Numbered from the stretch's first letter, positions 1 to 8,603 are shown. The stretch: 64,000 nucleotides of DNA from Nostoc sp. HK-01 (GCA_003990705.1 AP018318.1:5877001-5941000), one strand, 5' to 3'. The notes: generated from the letters alone by a model not told the origin. Made by a program: numbers and translations.

Positions 1-1
1 A

Positions 2-601
2 CAAGGAAATATCACAATGGGTAACTGGCAAGATTTATTTGCTAGTGGTGAATGGTTAATGCTGTTAGCGGCGCTATCAATGGCTGTAGGAACAGTGTTA
101 ATTAGATTTGTGACGCGCCATGCTGATCCTGTAAGCGCTACCGGATGGCACATGATTATTGGTGGTTTGCCCTTGTGGGGGGTTTCCGCATTCAGAGAAT
201 CTCAGCAATGGCAAAATATTCTTGCATCTGATTGGGTGGCTTTAGGATATGCCACAGTATTTGGTAGTGCGATCGCTTATGGTTTATTTTTCTATTTTGC
301 TTCTAGTGGCAGTTTAACTAGTCTGAGTTCCTTAACCTTCCTCACACCAGTATTTGCCCTACTTTTTGGCAACCTCTTCCTCTCAGAAATTCTCAGTCCC
401 TTGCAGTGGATAGGCGTTTGTTTGACATTAATCAGCATCTATCTTATCAATCAGCGTGATAACTTAGCTGGACAGAACCAAACACTCAATATTCCCGAAA
501 AAACTGGCACACAACAGCCACAAGTCTTAGAAACATCAGCTAAAAAGCTCAATTCCCTATCTATACAGGTCAGAGAATCGGAGACCGAAATTTTACCCTA
601 A
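2..601 (+). CDS. EamA/DMT-family permease, C-terminal part (5' end outside window)
   Basis: The frame is open to the window edge, so the gene is cut at its 5' end; the ATG at 17 is probably internal. The visible 199 residues hold about five hydrophobic helices matching the second EamA repeat of a drug/metabolite transporter. Typical signs are the Gly-rich helix around GWHMIIGGLP, the loop-helix SSLTFLTPVFALLFG and the final helix WIGVCLTLISIYLI. A hydrophilic tail of about 50 residues follows the last helix. It is an inner-membrane permease of unknown substrate; the family call is firm. Confidence 0.8.
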   Translation, partial: QGNITMGNWQDLFASGEWLMLLAALSMAVGTVLIRFVTRHADPVSATGWHMIIGGLPLWGVSAFRESQQWQNILASDWVALGYATVFGSAIAYGLFFYFASSGSLTSLSSLTFLTPVFALLFGNLFLSEILSPLQWIGVCLTLISIYLINQRDNLAGQNQTLNIPEKTGTQQPQVLETSAKKLNSLSIQVRESETEILP

Positions 602-737
602 TTAGTGTAGAAGGGCAGGATATCAGGGAAGAATAAATCATCACAAATGACCATTAACCATAGTTAACATTTAGACATAAGAGAAGCTATTGTGGTATGG
701 ATCATTTCAAAATCACGTTCAGGCTGAAGCTGGCAAT

Positions 738-1892
738 ATGAGGCTATGTCCTTCCTCTATCCTGATATCCATTTGTTTTAGTTGTCTGGGTTTTTACCCC
801 AATCACCCAAGTACAGCCACATCTCACCCTCAGTACCTAACAATTGCCCAAGCCAATTCCCAACAGCCCACTAAGCAGGCTGTTCTAAAATTGGGTAGTC
901 AAGGGCTGGAAGTACAAAAATTACAATCCCAATTGCAAGATTTAGGGTTTTATAAGGGGTTAGTAGATGGAAAGTATGGTTCCACTACCCAAATTGCTGT
1001 GGCTCAATTTCAAAAAACCAAGACTTTAAAAAGAACAGATGGTATTGCTGACCAGACCACACAGGTGAGTGTACAAGCTGCTATTCTTTCAAAAAATCAG
1101 TTTGCGACTTCGCCAATTGTGGCTTCACCTAACCCAGATACTCAATCTGCGGCTACAACCAAGCCTAAACAAAAAGACTTTGTGTGGTGGTCATTATTAG
1201 GAATAGGAATTTTTGGCAGTATTGGCGCACTTCTGTTTTTATTAAAAAGGTTTCGTCAGTCCAAGCAAGCACAACAGTCTCAAGATTCTCCGCTTCCGGC
1301 TTTGAGTCCAGCTGCTGAAGACCCAATTCAATCAACCTTACCAGAATTAGACAGCACATCAATCAATCCAGAAACTACGACACAGACACCAACATCGGCA
1401 CTACCAACGGTTGTGTCAGTAGAAAAAACTTCTCGCCTAGCTAAACTTAATATCGTTGATGAATTAATTAAAGATTTACACAGTAATGACCCAACAAAGC
1501 GACGTAAGGCGATTTGGGATTTAGGACAGCAAGGTGATTCTCGCGCAATTCAACCTTTAGTTGACTTAATGATTGATGCTGATTCCCAACAACGTAGCTT
1601 AATTTTGGCAGCTTTGTCAGAAATCAGCACCCGCGCCCTCAAGCCAATTAACCGTGCTTTAGCCATCTCTTTGCAAGATGATAGTCCTCAAGTCAGGCAA
1701 AATGCTATCCGTGACTTGACTCGTGTCTACGATATGATGGCGCAAATGAGTCAAATGTTAGGCCACGCACTCGAAGACCCAGATGCAGAAGTACAGGCAA
1801 CAGCAAAGTATGCTTTAACTCAAATAAAAAGAATGCGTAACATAGCAGTTCAACCAAATTTACCAGAGGATATTCACAAAGAGCCAGGTTAA
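738..1892 (+). CDS. Peptidoglycan-binding domain protein with transmembrane helix and cytoplasmic HEAT repeats
   Basis: An upstream in-frame ATG exists at 690, but the ATG at 738 directly precedes a signal-like hydrophobic segment (MRLCPSSILISICFSCLGF), so I prefer 738 (384 aa). Order of parts: signal or anchor region; a PG_binding_1 module at about residues 50-110 (LGSQGLEVQKLQSQLQDLGF, then YGSTTQIAVAQFQ); a linker; one strong transmembrane helix at about 148-171 followed by basic residues; an acidic/Pro-rich linker; and HEAT-like repeats at about 235-370 (SNDPTKRRKAIWDLG, DDSPQVRQNAIRDL, DPDAEVQATAKYAL). The predicted topology puts the wall-binding part outside and the HEAT scaffold in the cytoplasm. 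Partner and function are unknown. Confidence 0.75.
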   Translation: MRLCPSSILISICFSCLGFYPNHPSTATSHPQYLTIAQANSQQPTKQAVLKLGSQGLEVQKLQSQLQDLGFYKGLVDGKYGSTTQIAVAQFQKTKTLKRTDGIADQTTQVSVQAAILSKNQFATSPIVASPNPDTQSAATTKPKQKDFVWWSLLGIGIFGSIGALLFLLKRFRQSKQAQQSQDSPLPALSPAAEDPIQSTLPELDSTSINPETTTQTPTSALPTVVSVEKTSRLAKLNIVDELIKDLHSNDPTKRRKAIWDLGQQGDSRAIQPLVDLMIDADSQQRSLILAALSEISTRALKPINRALAISLQDDSPQVRQNAIRDLTRVYDMMAQMSQMLGHALEDPDAEVQATAKYALTQIKRMRNIAVQPNLPEDIHKEPG

Positions 1893-1898
1893 TTGTCC

Positions 1899-2354
1899 TT
1901 ATAAATATTTCAGCTGAATTTTGATATCTGTATTCGCACCTGCAACGAGAACTGCTGCTTCATCAAATTTAGGCGCACGGTCAATAATTTCTGGATTTTG
2001 AGAAAATCCAAAGCCTTCGAGAGGAAAACCTAAGTCACTACGATTAACCATGAAGTCGTCATTTTCATCGTGCATCACAGCAACGGCATAGTTACCTGCT
2101 TTTAAGTTTTTAAAGGTCAGTTTTACAGATGTGTCAGTAATTTTAGTACATTGTCTTTGTAATACGCGATCGCGATCGGCCGGAAATCCTTGACTACTGG
2201 CAAATATACTGGCGCAGACTTGCCCTTGTGTGTTTTTTAAGCCATCAATTTCTACATTGAGATTACCCTCAAAATTAGCTCTAGCAATTAATGGCGAGGT
2301 AAAACTTCCTAAAGCTGCAAGCAGGATGAGGCTAAGTTTCAATCTTTTGTTCAT
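1899..2354 (-). CDS. Secreted DUF2141 domain protein
   Basis: An in-frame start exists further upstream (2399), but the ATG at 2354 starts directly at a classical signal peptide (MNKRLKLSLILLAALGSF, cleavage near ARA-N), giving 151 aa. The mature part has DUF2141 features: an N-terminal strand NLNVEIDGLKNTQGQVCASI, then AGNYAVAVMHDENDDF and a C-terminal GxF-rich segment with FGFSQNP. It is periplasmic or extracellular with no known enzymatic role. It converges with the preceding peptidoglycan-binding gene, 6 bp away. Confidence 0.75.
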   Translation of the reverse strand: MNKRLKLSLILLAALGSFTSPLIARANFEGNLNVEIDGLKNTQGQVCASIFASSQGFPADRDRVLQRQCTKITDTSVKLTFKNLKAGNYAVAVMHDENDDFMVNRSDLGFPLEGFGFSQNPEIIDRAPKFDEAAVLVAGANTDIKIQLKYL

Positions 2355-2547
2355 AAAATTTTTTGGTGACAATAAATATTGCTGATACTCAATTTGCACC
2401 TGGATTAAGCGGTGCAGAGTTATACTGCCATGATTTGATTAAAATTTGCAAGCGTAGTGGAAGTCTGAGGTAAAAAGCTACAATTACTGACATTAACGCT
2501 TTCAAAATTCGCTCATCTATTATTTGGCTGCTAAAAGGAACTCAATA

Positions 2548-3933
2548 TTATGAGAGTCTTACAGGAATTTGAATAATGAATTCAGTTCCTTGCCCTACAG
2601 TAGATAGACACTGTAATTGTCCACCATGTTTTTCCACAATAATTTGATAGCTAATAGATAATCCTAATCCTGTACCTTTGCCGACTGGTTTAGTAGTAAA
2701 AAAAGGGTCAAATAAATATTTTTGGATATCCTCTGGAATGCCCATTGCATTATCAGCAATGCAAATATTTACTTGATTATTACTTGTAATTTCAGTCCGA
2801 ATCTTAATTTCTGGATTATTTAAGAGTCCAGCGTTATGCGGATTTAATTCTTGATTTTTAATAATTGATTCTTCTAACGCATCAATAGCATTTGTCAAGA
2901 TTTTCATAAAAACCTGATTTATTAGCCCAGCGTAACATTCAATTGCTGGAATATTGCCATACTCTTTAACAATACTGATTCTTACGCCATTAATTTCTGC
3001 GTTGAGGCGACTGCCTAAAATAAGCAGTGTACTATCAATACCTTCATGAATATCAACTATTTTTTTCTCAGCTTCATCAAGACGAGAAAAATTGCGTAAG
3101 GATTGGACTATTTGCTGAATGCGATCGCACCCTATTTTCATTGATGCTAATAAATTGGGAAAATCTTCAGTCACATAATCTAAATCGAATGCCGAAATTT
3201 GATTTTTAATAGGTTCTTTTGGAGTTGGATAATGTTGTTGATATAAATCAATTAGCTCTAGTAAATCTTGAGTGTAATTAATAGCATGAACTAAATTTCC
3301 CGCAATAAAGTTGACAGGATTATTGATTTCATGGGCAATCCCCGCAACTAATTGTCCCAATGCTGCCATTTTTTCATTTTGTACTAAGCGAGTATAATTA
3401 TTTTGCAAATCTTTAAAACCAGCTTTAGCAGTTTTTGATTGTTCTTCTACAAGCTGTAGATGATTCAAAGTTAAGGCATAAATTTGGGAGTAAGCTAATA
3501 GTAATTGATGAAAATCAATTAGCCCATATTTTCCTGATTTAGTTGCTATTAAAATTGGCTCATAGGCTAGATTTAATGCTCTTTTTAATGCTGTTTGAGT
3601 CGCTTCTACAATGGTTATTTCTCCAGAAAATATCAATAAATCTGGTTGTATAAATTTATATAAACTCTCAATTGATCTGCGCGAAAATAAACCAAAGCTA
3701 TAGGGACGGCTCATATTTTCAAAAAACTTTTGCCGCGAAATCATGCCTACAAAACACTGGCCTTGATTCAAAATAATTCCTGGAAGTAACGGTTGCTGAC
3801 TAAAAAGTTTAATTAACTCACCGCCTGGACAATCTAACTCAACCTGAACTTCCCACATAGGTAATTCTTGCAAAGTTGACTCTAATCGCAGGTTAAGCTC
3901 ATTAGCATTGTTCATGCTATGCGTAGCAAGCAT
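2548..3933 (-). CDS. Sensor histidine kinase with N-terminal CBS-like input region
   Basis: A soluble 461-residue kinase with no transmembrane segment. Residues about 40-155 look like the CBS-pair-type input region seen before many cyanobacterial kinases (ECGG-like start, then PILIATKSGKYGLIDFHQLL). A coiled coil at about 160-190 leads into the HisKA H-box AHEINNPVNF with the phospho-acceptor His201. The ATPase part shows the N box (FMKILTNAIDALEES), the G1 box (DNAMGIP) and the G2 box (GKGTGLGLSI). The start at 3933 is supported by AAGGA eight bases upstream. No response regulator is adjacent, so the partner is unknown. Confidence 0.85.
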   Translation of the reverse strand: MLATHSMNNANELNLRLESTLQELPMWEVQVELDCPGGELIKLFSQQPLLPGIILNQGQCFVGMISRQKFFENMSRPYSFGLFSRRSIESLYKFIQPDLLIFSGEITIVEATQTALKRALNLAYEPILIATKSGKYGLIDFHQLLLAYSQIYALTLNHLQLVEEQSKTAKAGFKDLQNNYTRLVQNEKMAALGQLVAGIAHEINNPVNFIAGNLVHAINYTQDLLELIDLYQQHYPTPKEPIKNQISAFDLDYVTEDFPNLLASMKIGCDRIQQIVQSLRNFSRLDEAEKKIVDIHEGIDSTLLILGSRLNAEINGVRISIVKEYGNIPAIECYAGLINQVFMKILTNAIDALEESIIKNQELNPHNAGLLNNPEIKIRTEITSNNQVNICIADNAMGIPEDIQKYLFDPFFTTKPVGKGTGLGLSISYQIIVEKHGGQLQCLSTVGQGTEFIIQIPVRLS

Positions 3934-4246
3934 AATATCAATCCTTTGCCTTTTAAGTTATATTTCCCATCTTCGCCCTGAACCATAGTTGCAAAGTCAG
4001 GTACGAAAAAAGGCAGTATTGTCATCTTTAGTTTTCCCAAAACTTAATTAAAAATTTTTACTTTGGGCATAGAAATTTTATTTTGAATACTAGTGCGATC
4101 GCACTGCCATACTAAATGAGCTTGAATCTACCATCTATCTAATGTTGTGAAACCACCCACAACTGCTTATTTCTCCAGCAAGATAGCAGAATTTTTTTGA
4201 TTGAGCAGAATAGGTAGACATAAATCTCTGCAAAAAGGAAATTCTT
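3934..4246. other. Intergenic region between divergent genes
   Basis: About 310 bp between the divergent kinase gene and the small peptide gene. It must hold both promoters, but I cannot assign boxes. It contains a 14-bp palindrome centred on a HIP1 octamer (AGTGCGATCGCACT, 4092-4105). No gene is seen. Confidence 0.5.
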
Positions 4247-4420
4247 ATGAAGGGGATAAACTCTGTGGTTATAGCGGTGTTGATGACTACCGCTATTGGT
4301 GGATTCTTCTTTTCTGATTCTCAAGCTGCTAATCAAGCAGATATGGTAATTGCACAACAAAGACCTTCTCCTAGGCCGACAACACCTACACCCAAACCTA
4401 CTCGTACACCTCCAAGATAA
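4247..4420 (+). CDS. Small secreted Pro/Thr-rich peptide (57 aa)
   Basis: An ATG preceded by AAAAAGGAAATTCTT (good Shine-Dalgarno) opens a 57-residue frame. The N-terminus is a signal peptide (MKGINSVVIAVLMTTAIGGF, cleavage possibly near SQAA-N). The mature end is a short Pro/Thr/Arg tail (RPSPRPTTPTPKPTRTPPR). I do not recognise a family. The clean ribosome-binding site, the signal peptide and a hairpin terminator about 150 bp downstream argue that it is expressed. The longer opposite-strand frame over this site lacks these signs and looks like a shadow. Confidence 0.6.
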   Translation: MKGINSVVIAVLMTTAIGGFFFSDSQAANQADMVIAQQRPSPRPTTPTPKPTRTPPR

Positions 4421-4570
4421 TTTTATTGGAGAATTTGTATTGCTGAAAGAAAAAATCAGCAGCCAGAACAAAAAACTAGGAGATTCCAGCCTTTTCCAGA
4501 TAATTCATGCTGAATCCTGGTGACATATTTTAAAATCGCCTACGTCAAGTGTGCAGCATATCCTATTCGA

Positions 4571-4602
4571 CAGAGTCAATCATCATTCTTGACTCTGTTT
4601 TT
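4571..4602 (+). terminator. Rho-independent terminator
   Basis: Perfect inverted repeat CAGAGTCAA (4571-4579) and TTGACTCTG (4589-4597) with a 9-nt loop, followed at once by TTTTT (4598-4602). The outer A/T pair extends the stem by one. It lies downstream of the small peptide gene and upstream of the carboxypeptidase gene. Confidence 0.75.
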
Positions 4603-4695
4603 GCCGTGAAATTTTATGAGTGTACATCATAGCGAGTACAGTATATAGTTGGATTTTTGCTGATTCTGGAATTCTGTCTCCTAAAAAATGTATTG

Positions 4696-5622
4696 ATGAA
4701 ATCAACAATTTTACCTGCGCCCCTAAAACCTGGAGATTTACTGCGCGTAATTGCGCCTAGTGGTGCTTTACGAGAATTTGATGCTTTTGAACGGAGTATA
4801 GAAATTTGGCGAGCGCGCGGTTATTGTGTGGAAATAAGCCCTAATATTGACCAAAGTTGGGGCTATTTAGCTGACAAAGACGAAATTCGTCGCCATCAGT
4901 TAGCCGCAGCTTGGCATGACCCTGATTGCCGTGGTATTCTCTGTGCTAGAGGTGGTTTTGGCAGCACCCGCATTTTAGAAAGTTGGGATTGGCATAAAAA
5001 CTCCATAGTGCCGAAGTGGCTCATTGGATTTTCTGATATTACAGCTTTGTTGTGGAGTCTTTTTAATGTCGGAATTTCTAGTATTCACGCACCTGTCTTG
5101 ACCACATTTGCCAATGAGCCAGATTGGTCTAGAGAGCGATTATTGAATTGGGTAGAAGGAAAGCAGGTAGAGCCGCTGAAAGGTTGTGGTTGGGGTGGTG
5201 GAATTGCAACTGGGATTTTGCTTCCAGGTAATCTCACGGTCGCTACTCATCTTTTAGGTACACCGCTACAACCTGATTTTGAGGATGTGATTTTGGCTTT
5301 TGAAGATGTTACAGAAGCACCATATCGTATTGACCGGATGCTAACTCAGTGGCGGTTAAGTGGCGTGTTACCCAACGTGCGCGGGATAGTTTTAGGTGGT
5401 TTTACTCGTTGTGAACCTCCCGTCAACGTACCTAGTTTTAGTGTGGAAGAAGTTCTGCGCGATCGCTTGGGTGATTTAGGAATTCCGATTATCTCTGATT
5501 TACCCTTTGGTCACGGTGAACAAAATGCGGCATTACCAGTAGGTGTACAAGTCATTTTAGACGGCGATCAGGGAATATTAGATGTTTCTCCCGCAACCAT
5601 CAAAGCGCGGGCTATTTTGTAG
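4696..5622 (+). CDS. Muramoyltetrapeptide (LD-)carboxypeptidase, peptidase family S66
   Basis: Family S66 enzymes remove the terminal D-Ala from cytoplasmic murein tetrapeptides during cell-wall recycling; MccF immunity proteins are relatives. The start at 4696 (308 aa) is preferred over an in-frame ATG at 4657 because conserved homology begins at LKPGDLLRVIAPSG. Expected catalytic positions are present: the Ser of GFSDIT (Ser113), the Glu of AFEDVTE (Glu203) and the His of PFGHG (His273). The oxyanion-region motif CARGGFGS is also intact. The protein is cytoplasmic with no signal peptide. An LdcA role is more likely than MccF immunity because no microcin genes are near. Confidence 0.85.
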   Translation: MKSTILPAPLKPGDLLRVIAPSGALREFDAFERSIEIWRARGYCVEISPNIDQSWGYLADKDEIRRHQLAAAWHDPDCRGILCARGGFGSTRILESWDWHKNSIVPKWLIGFSDITALLWSLFNVGISSIHAPVLTTFANEPDWSRERLLNWVEGKQVEPLKGCGWGGGIATGILLPGNLTVATHLLGTPLQPDFEDVILAFEDVTEAPYRIDRMLTQWRLSGVLPNVRGIVLGGFTRCEPPVNVPSFSVEEVLRDRLGDLGIPIISDLPFGHGEQNAALPVGVQVILDGDQGILDVSPATIKARAIL

Positions 5623-5651
5623 CCTCACCAAAATGGCAATTCTTGATGTAG

Positions 5652-5724
5652 TGGAGGTTAGCGGACTCGAACCGCTGACATCCTGCTTGCAAAGCAGGCG
5701 CTCTACCAACTGAGCTAAACCCCC
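5652..5724 (-). tRNA. tRNA-Ala (anticodon TGC)
   Basis: The minus strand folds into a complete 73-nt cloverleaf. Acceptor GGGGGTT pairs with AACCTCC (one G-T wobble), the D arm is GCTC/GAGC, the anticodon stem CCTGC/GCAGG encloses loop TTTGCAA with anticodon TGC, and the T arm is AGCGG/CCGCT with loop TTCGAGT. The discriminator is A. The 3' CCA is not encoded. It sits alone between two protein genes on the other strand. Confidence 0.97.
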
Positions 5725-5796
5725 GTAAAATTGAAAAGGTAGTCAAATTTAGCTACTTTAAAAATTGTACCGGAAGATTGTTCCATTGCCAAAGGG

Positions 5797-6705
5797 ATGA
5801 ACCAAGAAAATACCCAGATTGTTGCCACATTTTATAAATTTGTCAGTTTGCCTGACTTTGCCGAAAAACAAGAACCCTTGCTGTCTTACTGTCTAGCACA
5901 AGATATTAAAGGGACAATTTTGTTAGCAGCCGAAGGTATTAACGGCACAATTGCGGGTTCGCGTCAAAGCATTGATGCTGTTTTTGCTTATCTACGTAGC
6001 GATCGCTGTTTAGCAGATTTAGAACACAAAGAATCTTACGCTCAAACACCGCCCTTTGAACGGATGAAGGTGCGACTGAAATCAGAAATTGTGACTTTGG
6101 GTTTACCAGAAGTTGACCCAAATCAGCAAGTAGGCATTTATGTCACTCCAGCAGAATGGAATGATTTAATTTCTGACCCAGAAGTTACGGTGATTGATAC
6201 TCGCAACGAGTATGAAGTCAGAATTGGGACTTTTCAAGGAGCTAATAACCCCCACACAAATTCTTTTCGGGAGTTCCCGGAATATGTGCAGCATCACCTC
6301 AACCCAAATCAGCATAAAAAAGTTGCTTTATTTTGCACTGGTGGGATTCGCTGCGAAAAAGCTTCATCTTTTATGCTATCCCAAGGATTTACGGAAGTTT
6401 ATCACCTCAAAGGCGGTATTCTCAAATATTTAGCAGAAATTCCCGCCGCCGAAAGCTTGTGGGAAGGAGAATGTTTTGTCTTTGATGAACGGGTAGCTGT
6501 TCGTCATGGATTAGCAGCAGGTAGTCATGAGTTGTGCTTTTGCTGTGGACACCCGATTGCTGAACCAGATAAAGCTTCGCCTCATTATGAAGAAGGTATT
6601 TCTTGTCCCTACTGTTTTGCTCAACTGACTCAAGAGAAACGAGTCCGTCAACAAGAAAAATGGCGACAATATCAACTCCAGCAAGTCAGTCCACCTGACT
6701 CCTGA
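5797..6705 (+). CDS. trhO: tRNA uridine(34) hydroxylase, rhodanese-domain protein
   Basis: TrhO (YceA family) catalyses oxygen-dependent 5-hydroxylation of uridine 34 in tRNA wobble positions. The 302-residue protein has the N-terminal acylphosphatase-like ferredoxin fold ([27 protein letters not shown]), a rhodanese domain at about 125-220 with the loop CTGGIRCEK (Cys180 the likely catalytic Cys, Cys186 the second conserved one), and a C-terminal Cys pair region (CFCCGHP and CPYC) that may bind metal. It is cytoplasmic, and length and motif order match the family. Confidence 0.9.
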   Translation: MNQENTQIVATFYKFVSLPDFAEKQEPLLSYCLAQDIKGTILLAAEGINGTIAGSRQSIDAVFAYLRSDRCLADLEHKESYAQTPPFERMKVRLKSEIVTLGLPEVDPNQQVGIYVTPAEWNDLISDPEVTVIDTRNEYEVRIGTFQGANNPHTNSFREFPEYVQHHLNPNQHKKVALFCTGGIRCEKASSFMLSQGFTEVYHLKGGILKYLAEIPAAESLWEGECFVFDERVAVRHGLAAGSHELCFCCGHPIAEPDKASPHYEEGISCPYCFAQLTQEKRVRQQEKWRQYQLQQVSPPDS

Positions 6706-6870
6706 CTTCTGTCCATCAGACATATATCCGACGATCCCCAAGGTAATTTTTAAGTCATTCCATTGCTGCATGACGAGATAACCCAATTCCAGGTATTATC
6801 ACTACCAAATTTGGTAGATGATGACTTATATCACAGCTGTTTAACAAAATTTTGCTTCGGAGTTGTAAAA

Positions 6871-7062
6871 ATGTACGACAAAAGCGACATAGAGATAATG
6901 ATCGAGAATATGAGTTTATCTGGTGTGCTTAGTATACTTTCGCAGGTCTGTTACGAAAAGGCTGAACATTTGAGAACTAATTGGCAAGATGCAGAAACAG
7001 CTAGAACATGGGAGAAAGTTGGTAGAGCCGTCAGTAAAATCAAAATCAAGACCGATTTATAA
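6871..7062 (+). CDS. Small conserved hypothetical protein (63 aa)
   Basis: The frame extends upstream to 6763, but the ATG at 6871 has GGAG eight bases upstream and starts a compact helical protein of 63 residues (MYDKSDIEIMIENMSLSGV then ILSQVCYEKAEHLRTNW). It resembles short helical proteins common in cyanobacterial genomes, with no known function. There is no signal peptide or membrane segment. The start choice is fairly sure; the function is unknown. Confidence 0.6.
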   Translation: MYDKSDIEIMIENMSLSGVLSILSQVCYEKAEHLRTNWQDAETARTWEKVGRAVSKIKIKTDL

Positions 7063-7187
7063 ATTTCTCTAAACCTCTATGTACTTATGCCCAATCTCCA
7101 CAACAAATATTTGTGTTGAATTCTTGACTTTTTGCGTAATACCCAAGGATAACAGTGTACTAATTACATAGACATATCCCAATCGGA

Positions 7188-7272
7188 GATGAAGCCAGAT
7201 TGTTAAGAAAAATTAATTTTCGCAAAGTAATTTTAAAAAAAAGTTAATTTGTTATCAAAATCTGGCTTCATC
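7188..7272. repeat. 14-bp perfect inverted repeat upstream of the MXKDX gene
   Basis: GATGAAGCCAGATT at 7188-7201 is repeated in inverted form (AATCTGGCTTCATC) at 7259-7272. The 57-nt spacer is very A/T-rich and carries A and T runs. It lies 65-150 bp upstream of the lipoprotein start. The transcript could fold as a long-loop hairpin, or the arms could be two copies of an operator. It is not followed by a T tract on the plus strand, so a simple terminator is unlikely. Confidence 0.6.
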
Positions 7273-7336
7273 CGTATGATTATACAGGATGATCCTTGTC
7301 TATTTCTTTAGTGAGACTTTTAAGGGGTTCCGAAAG

Positions 7337-7657
7337 ATGATGAAGTTAAAATTTGTTGGTGTGATTGCAAGTCTTGCTTTGATGGGAAGCTTAGTTGCTT
7401 GCTCAGGTGGTGATAATCCTGGCGCTTCTAGTACACCTTCTGCTTCTCCTGCTAATGATACTGGCGGCGCTATGAAAAATGAAGGCGGCGCTATGAAGAA
7501 CGAAGGCGGCGCTATGAAGAATGAAGGCGCTATGAAGAAAGATGGCGACGCTATGAAGAAAGATGGCGATGCTATGAAGAAAGATGGCGACGCTATGAAA
7601 AAAGGCGATGCTATGAAGAAAGAAGGTGCTACTCCTGCACCAACTACCACACCCTAA
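7337..7657 (+). CDS. Lipoprotein with pentapeptide MXKDX-type repeats
   Basis: The ATG at 7337 (106 aa) is chosen because it opens a lipoprotein signal peptide (MMKLKFVGVIASLALMGSL, lipobox LVAC); an in-frame start at 7289 would bury it. After a short Ser/Pro linker, residues about 45-97 are a run of 5-7-residue units of the form AMKNEGG / AMKKDGD, about nine copies. This matches the MXKDX repeat family, whose function is unknown. The Lys/Asp/Glu-rich array would be exposed in the periplasm or on the outer membrane. The opposite-strand open frame across this array is a repeat artefact. Confidence 0.75.
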   Translation: MMKLKFVGVIASLALMGSLVACSGGDNPGASSTPSASPANDTGGAMKNEGGAMKNEGGAMKNEGAMKKDGDAMKKDGDAMKKDGDAMKKGDAMKKEGATPAPTTTP

Positions 7658-7876
7658 TAGTTAGGTTACTTAGGATACATTGACTAAAAAGGCAGTTTTT
7701 ACCCAAATAAACAAAGTTTGTATCCTGAAGTCACTTGTATATACAAGAATTGCTCAAAAAACTTTTTGTAACCGTTCTTGAAAACTGTTGAGGTAAGAGT
7801 TGGTCAGTTTTTATCCTGTATGAGTTCCAAGCTGGGAACTATTTCTCAAAACAGGTAAAAATTACCAAAGTAATTC

Positions 7877-7904
7877 ATGGGTGCGTACACAACGCACCCA
7901 TTTC
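7877..7904 (+). terminator. Probable terminator hairpin in a 331-bp gap
   Basis: ATGGGTGCGT (7877-7886) and ACGCACCCAT (7892-7901) form a perfect 10-bp stem with a 5-nt loop, followed by the weak T run TTTCTCC. It is about 220 bp past the MXKDX gene and 85 bp before the thioredoxin gene. The rest of the 7658-7988 gap shows no gene. Confidence 0.5.
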
Positions 7905-7988
7905 TCCGAAAAGTCGTTTCGGTATCTACGTAATCATCCGAAACTCAAAAGCATTCCGATTAATCTTCATAACTAAAACAATTGCTTT

Positions 7989-8597
7989 ATGGATAAATAT
8001 TTCATCAAGCGCCGCCGACTTCTGACCTATCTGGGGTTAGGAGCATTAGGAGCAGGTGGAGTGGCGATCGCATCTGGATGTTCTCAAAAAATCGTAGTTC
8101 CTAATGCTGTTGCGCCTACGCCTAGTAGCGCTCCCACTCAAAGTGTCGCTGCGGTACCTGCTAACGCACAACTGCTCCCAGAATTCCAAGGGATTTCCCA
8201 GTGGCTCAACTCCTCACCTTTAACAACGGCTGACCTCAAAGGGAGTGTAGTATTGATTCAATTTTGGACATTTGCTTGTATTAATTGTCAGCGCACTTTA
8301 CCCTACGTTACCCGTTGGCATCAAGAATATGCAGCGAAAGGACTGAAAGTTGTAGGTGTCCACACACCAGAGTTTGCTTATGAAAAAGTGGTCAACAATG
8401 TCAAACAAGCTTTGCAAAAGCACAAAATTACCTATCCAGTGCCGATAGATAATGAATTCCAAACTTGGAATGCCTATAAAAACGAATACTGGCCGCATTT
8501 GTTTTTAGCAGACCGCCAAGGAGTGATTCGCTACGACCACATTGGTGAAGGTGCTTATTCAGATACAGAACAGATGATTCGTCAGCTTTTAGGATAG
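7989..8597 (+). CDS. Tat-exported thioredoxin-like lipoprotein (TlpA/DipZ-type)
   Basis: The N-terminus has a twin-arginine-type start (KRRRLLTYLG) and a hydrophobic stretch ending in a lipobox-like IASGC (Cys31), so a Tat-exported, membrane-anchored protein is likely. A Pro/Ala linker leads to a TlpA-type thioredoxin fold (residues about 60-202) with the redox motif WTFACINC (Cys97, Cys100) and the later cis-Pro strand YWPHLFLADRQG. The downstream ccdA-like gene starts 6 bp after the stop, so the two are almost surely co-transcribed. The probable role is reduction of extracytoplasmic disulfides with electrons from CcdA. Confidence 0.85.
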   Translation: MDKYFIKRRRLLTYLGLGALGAGGVAIASGCSQKIVVPNAVAPTPSSAPTQSVAAVPANAQLLPEFQGISQWLNSSPLTTADLKGSVVLIQFWTFACINCQRTLPYVTRWHQEYAAKGLKVVGVHTPEFAYEKVVNNVKQALQKHKITYPVPIDNEFQTWNAYKNEYWPHLFLADRQGVIRYDHIGEGAYSDTEQMIRQLLG

Positions 8598-8603
8598 GTT
8601 AAG

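Noticed and set aside
17-601. Start of the first gene at ATG 17
   Set aside because: The reading frame continues upstream to the window edge and the protein matches only the second half of an EamA permease, so the true start is outside the window.
4139-4471. Minus-strand frame of 110 codons
   Set aside because: It covers the small secreted peptide gene on the other strand, has no ribosome site and encodes an Arg/Cys-rich, unlikely sequence.
7300-7650. Minus-strand open frame of 116 codons (FFIASPS repeats)
   Set aside because: It exactly mirrors the MXKDX repeat array on the plus strand. The open frame is a by-product of the repeated DNA.
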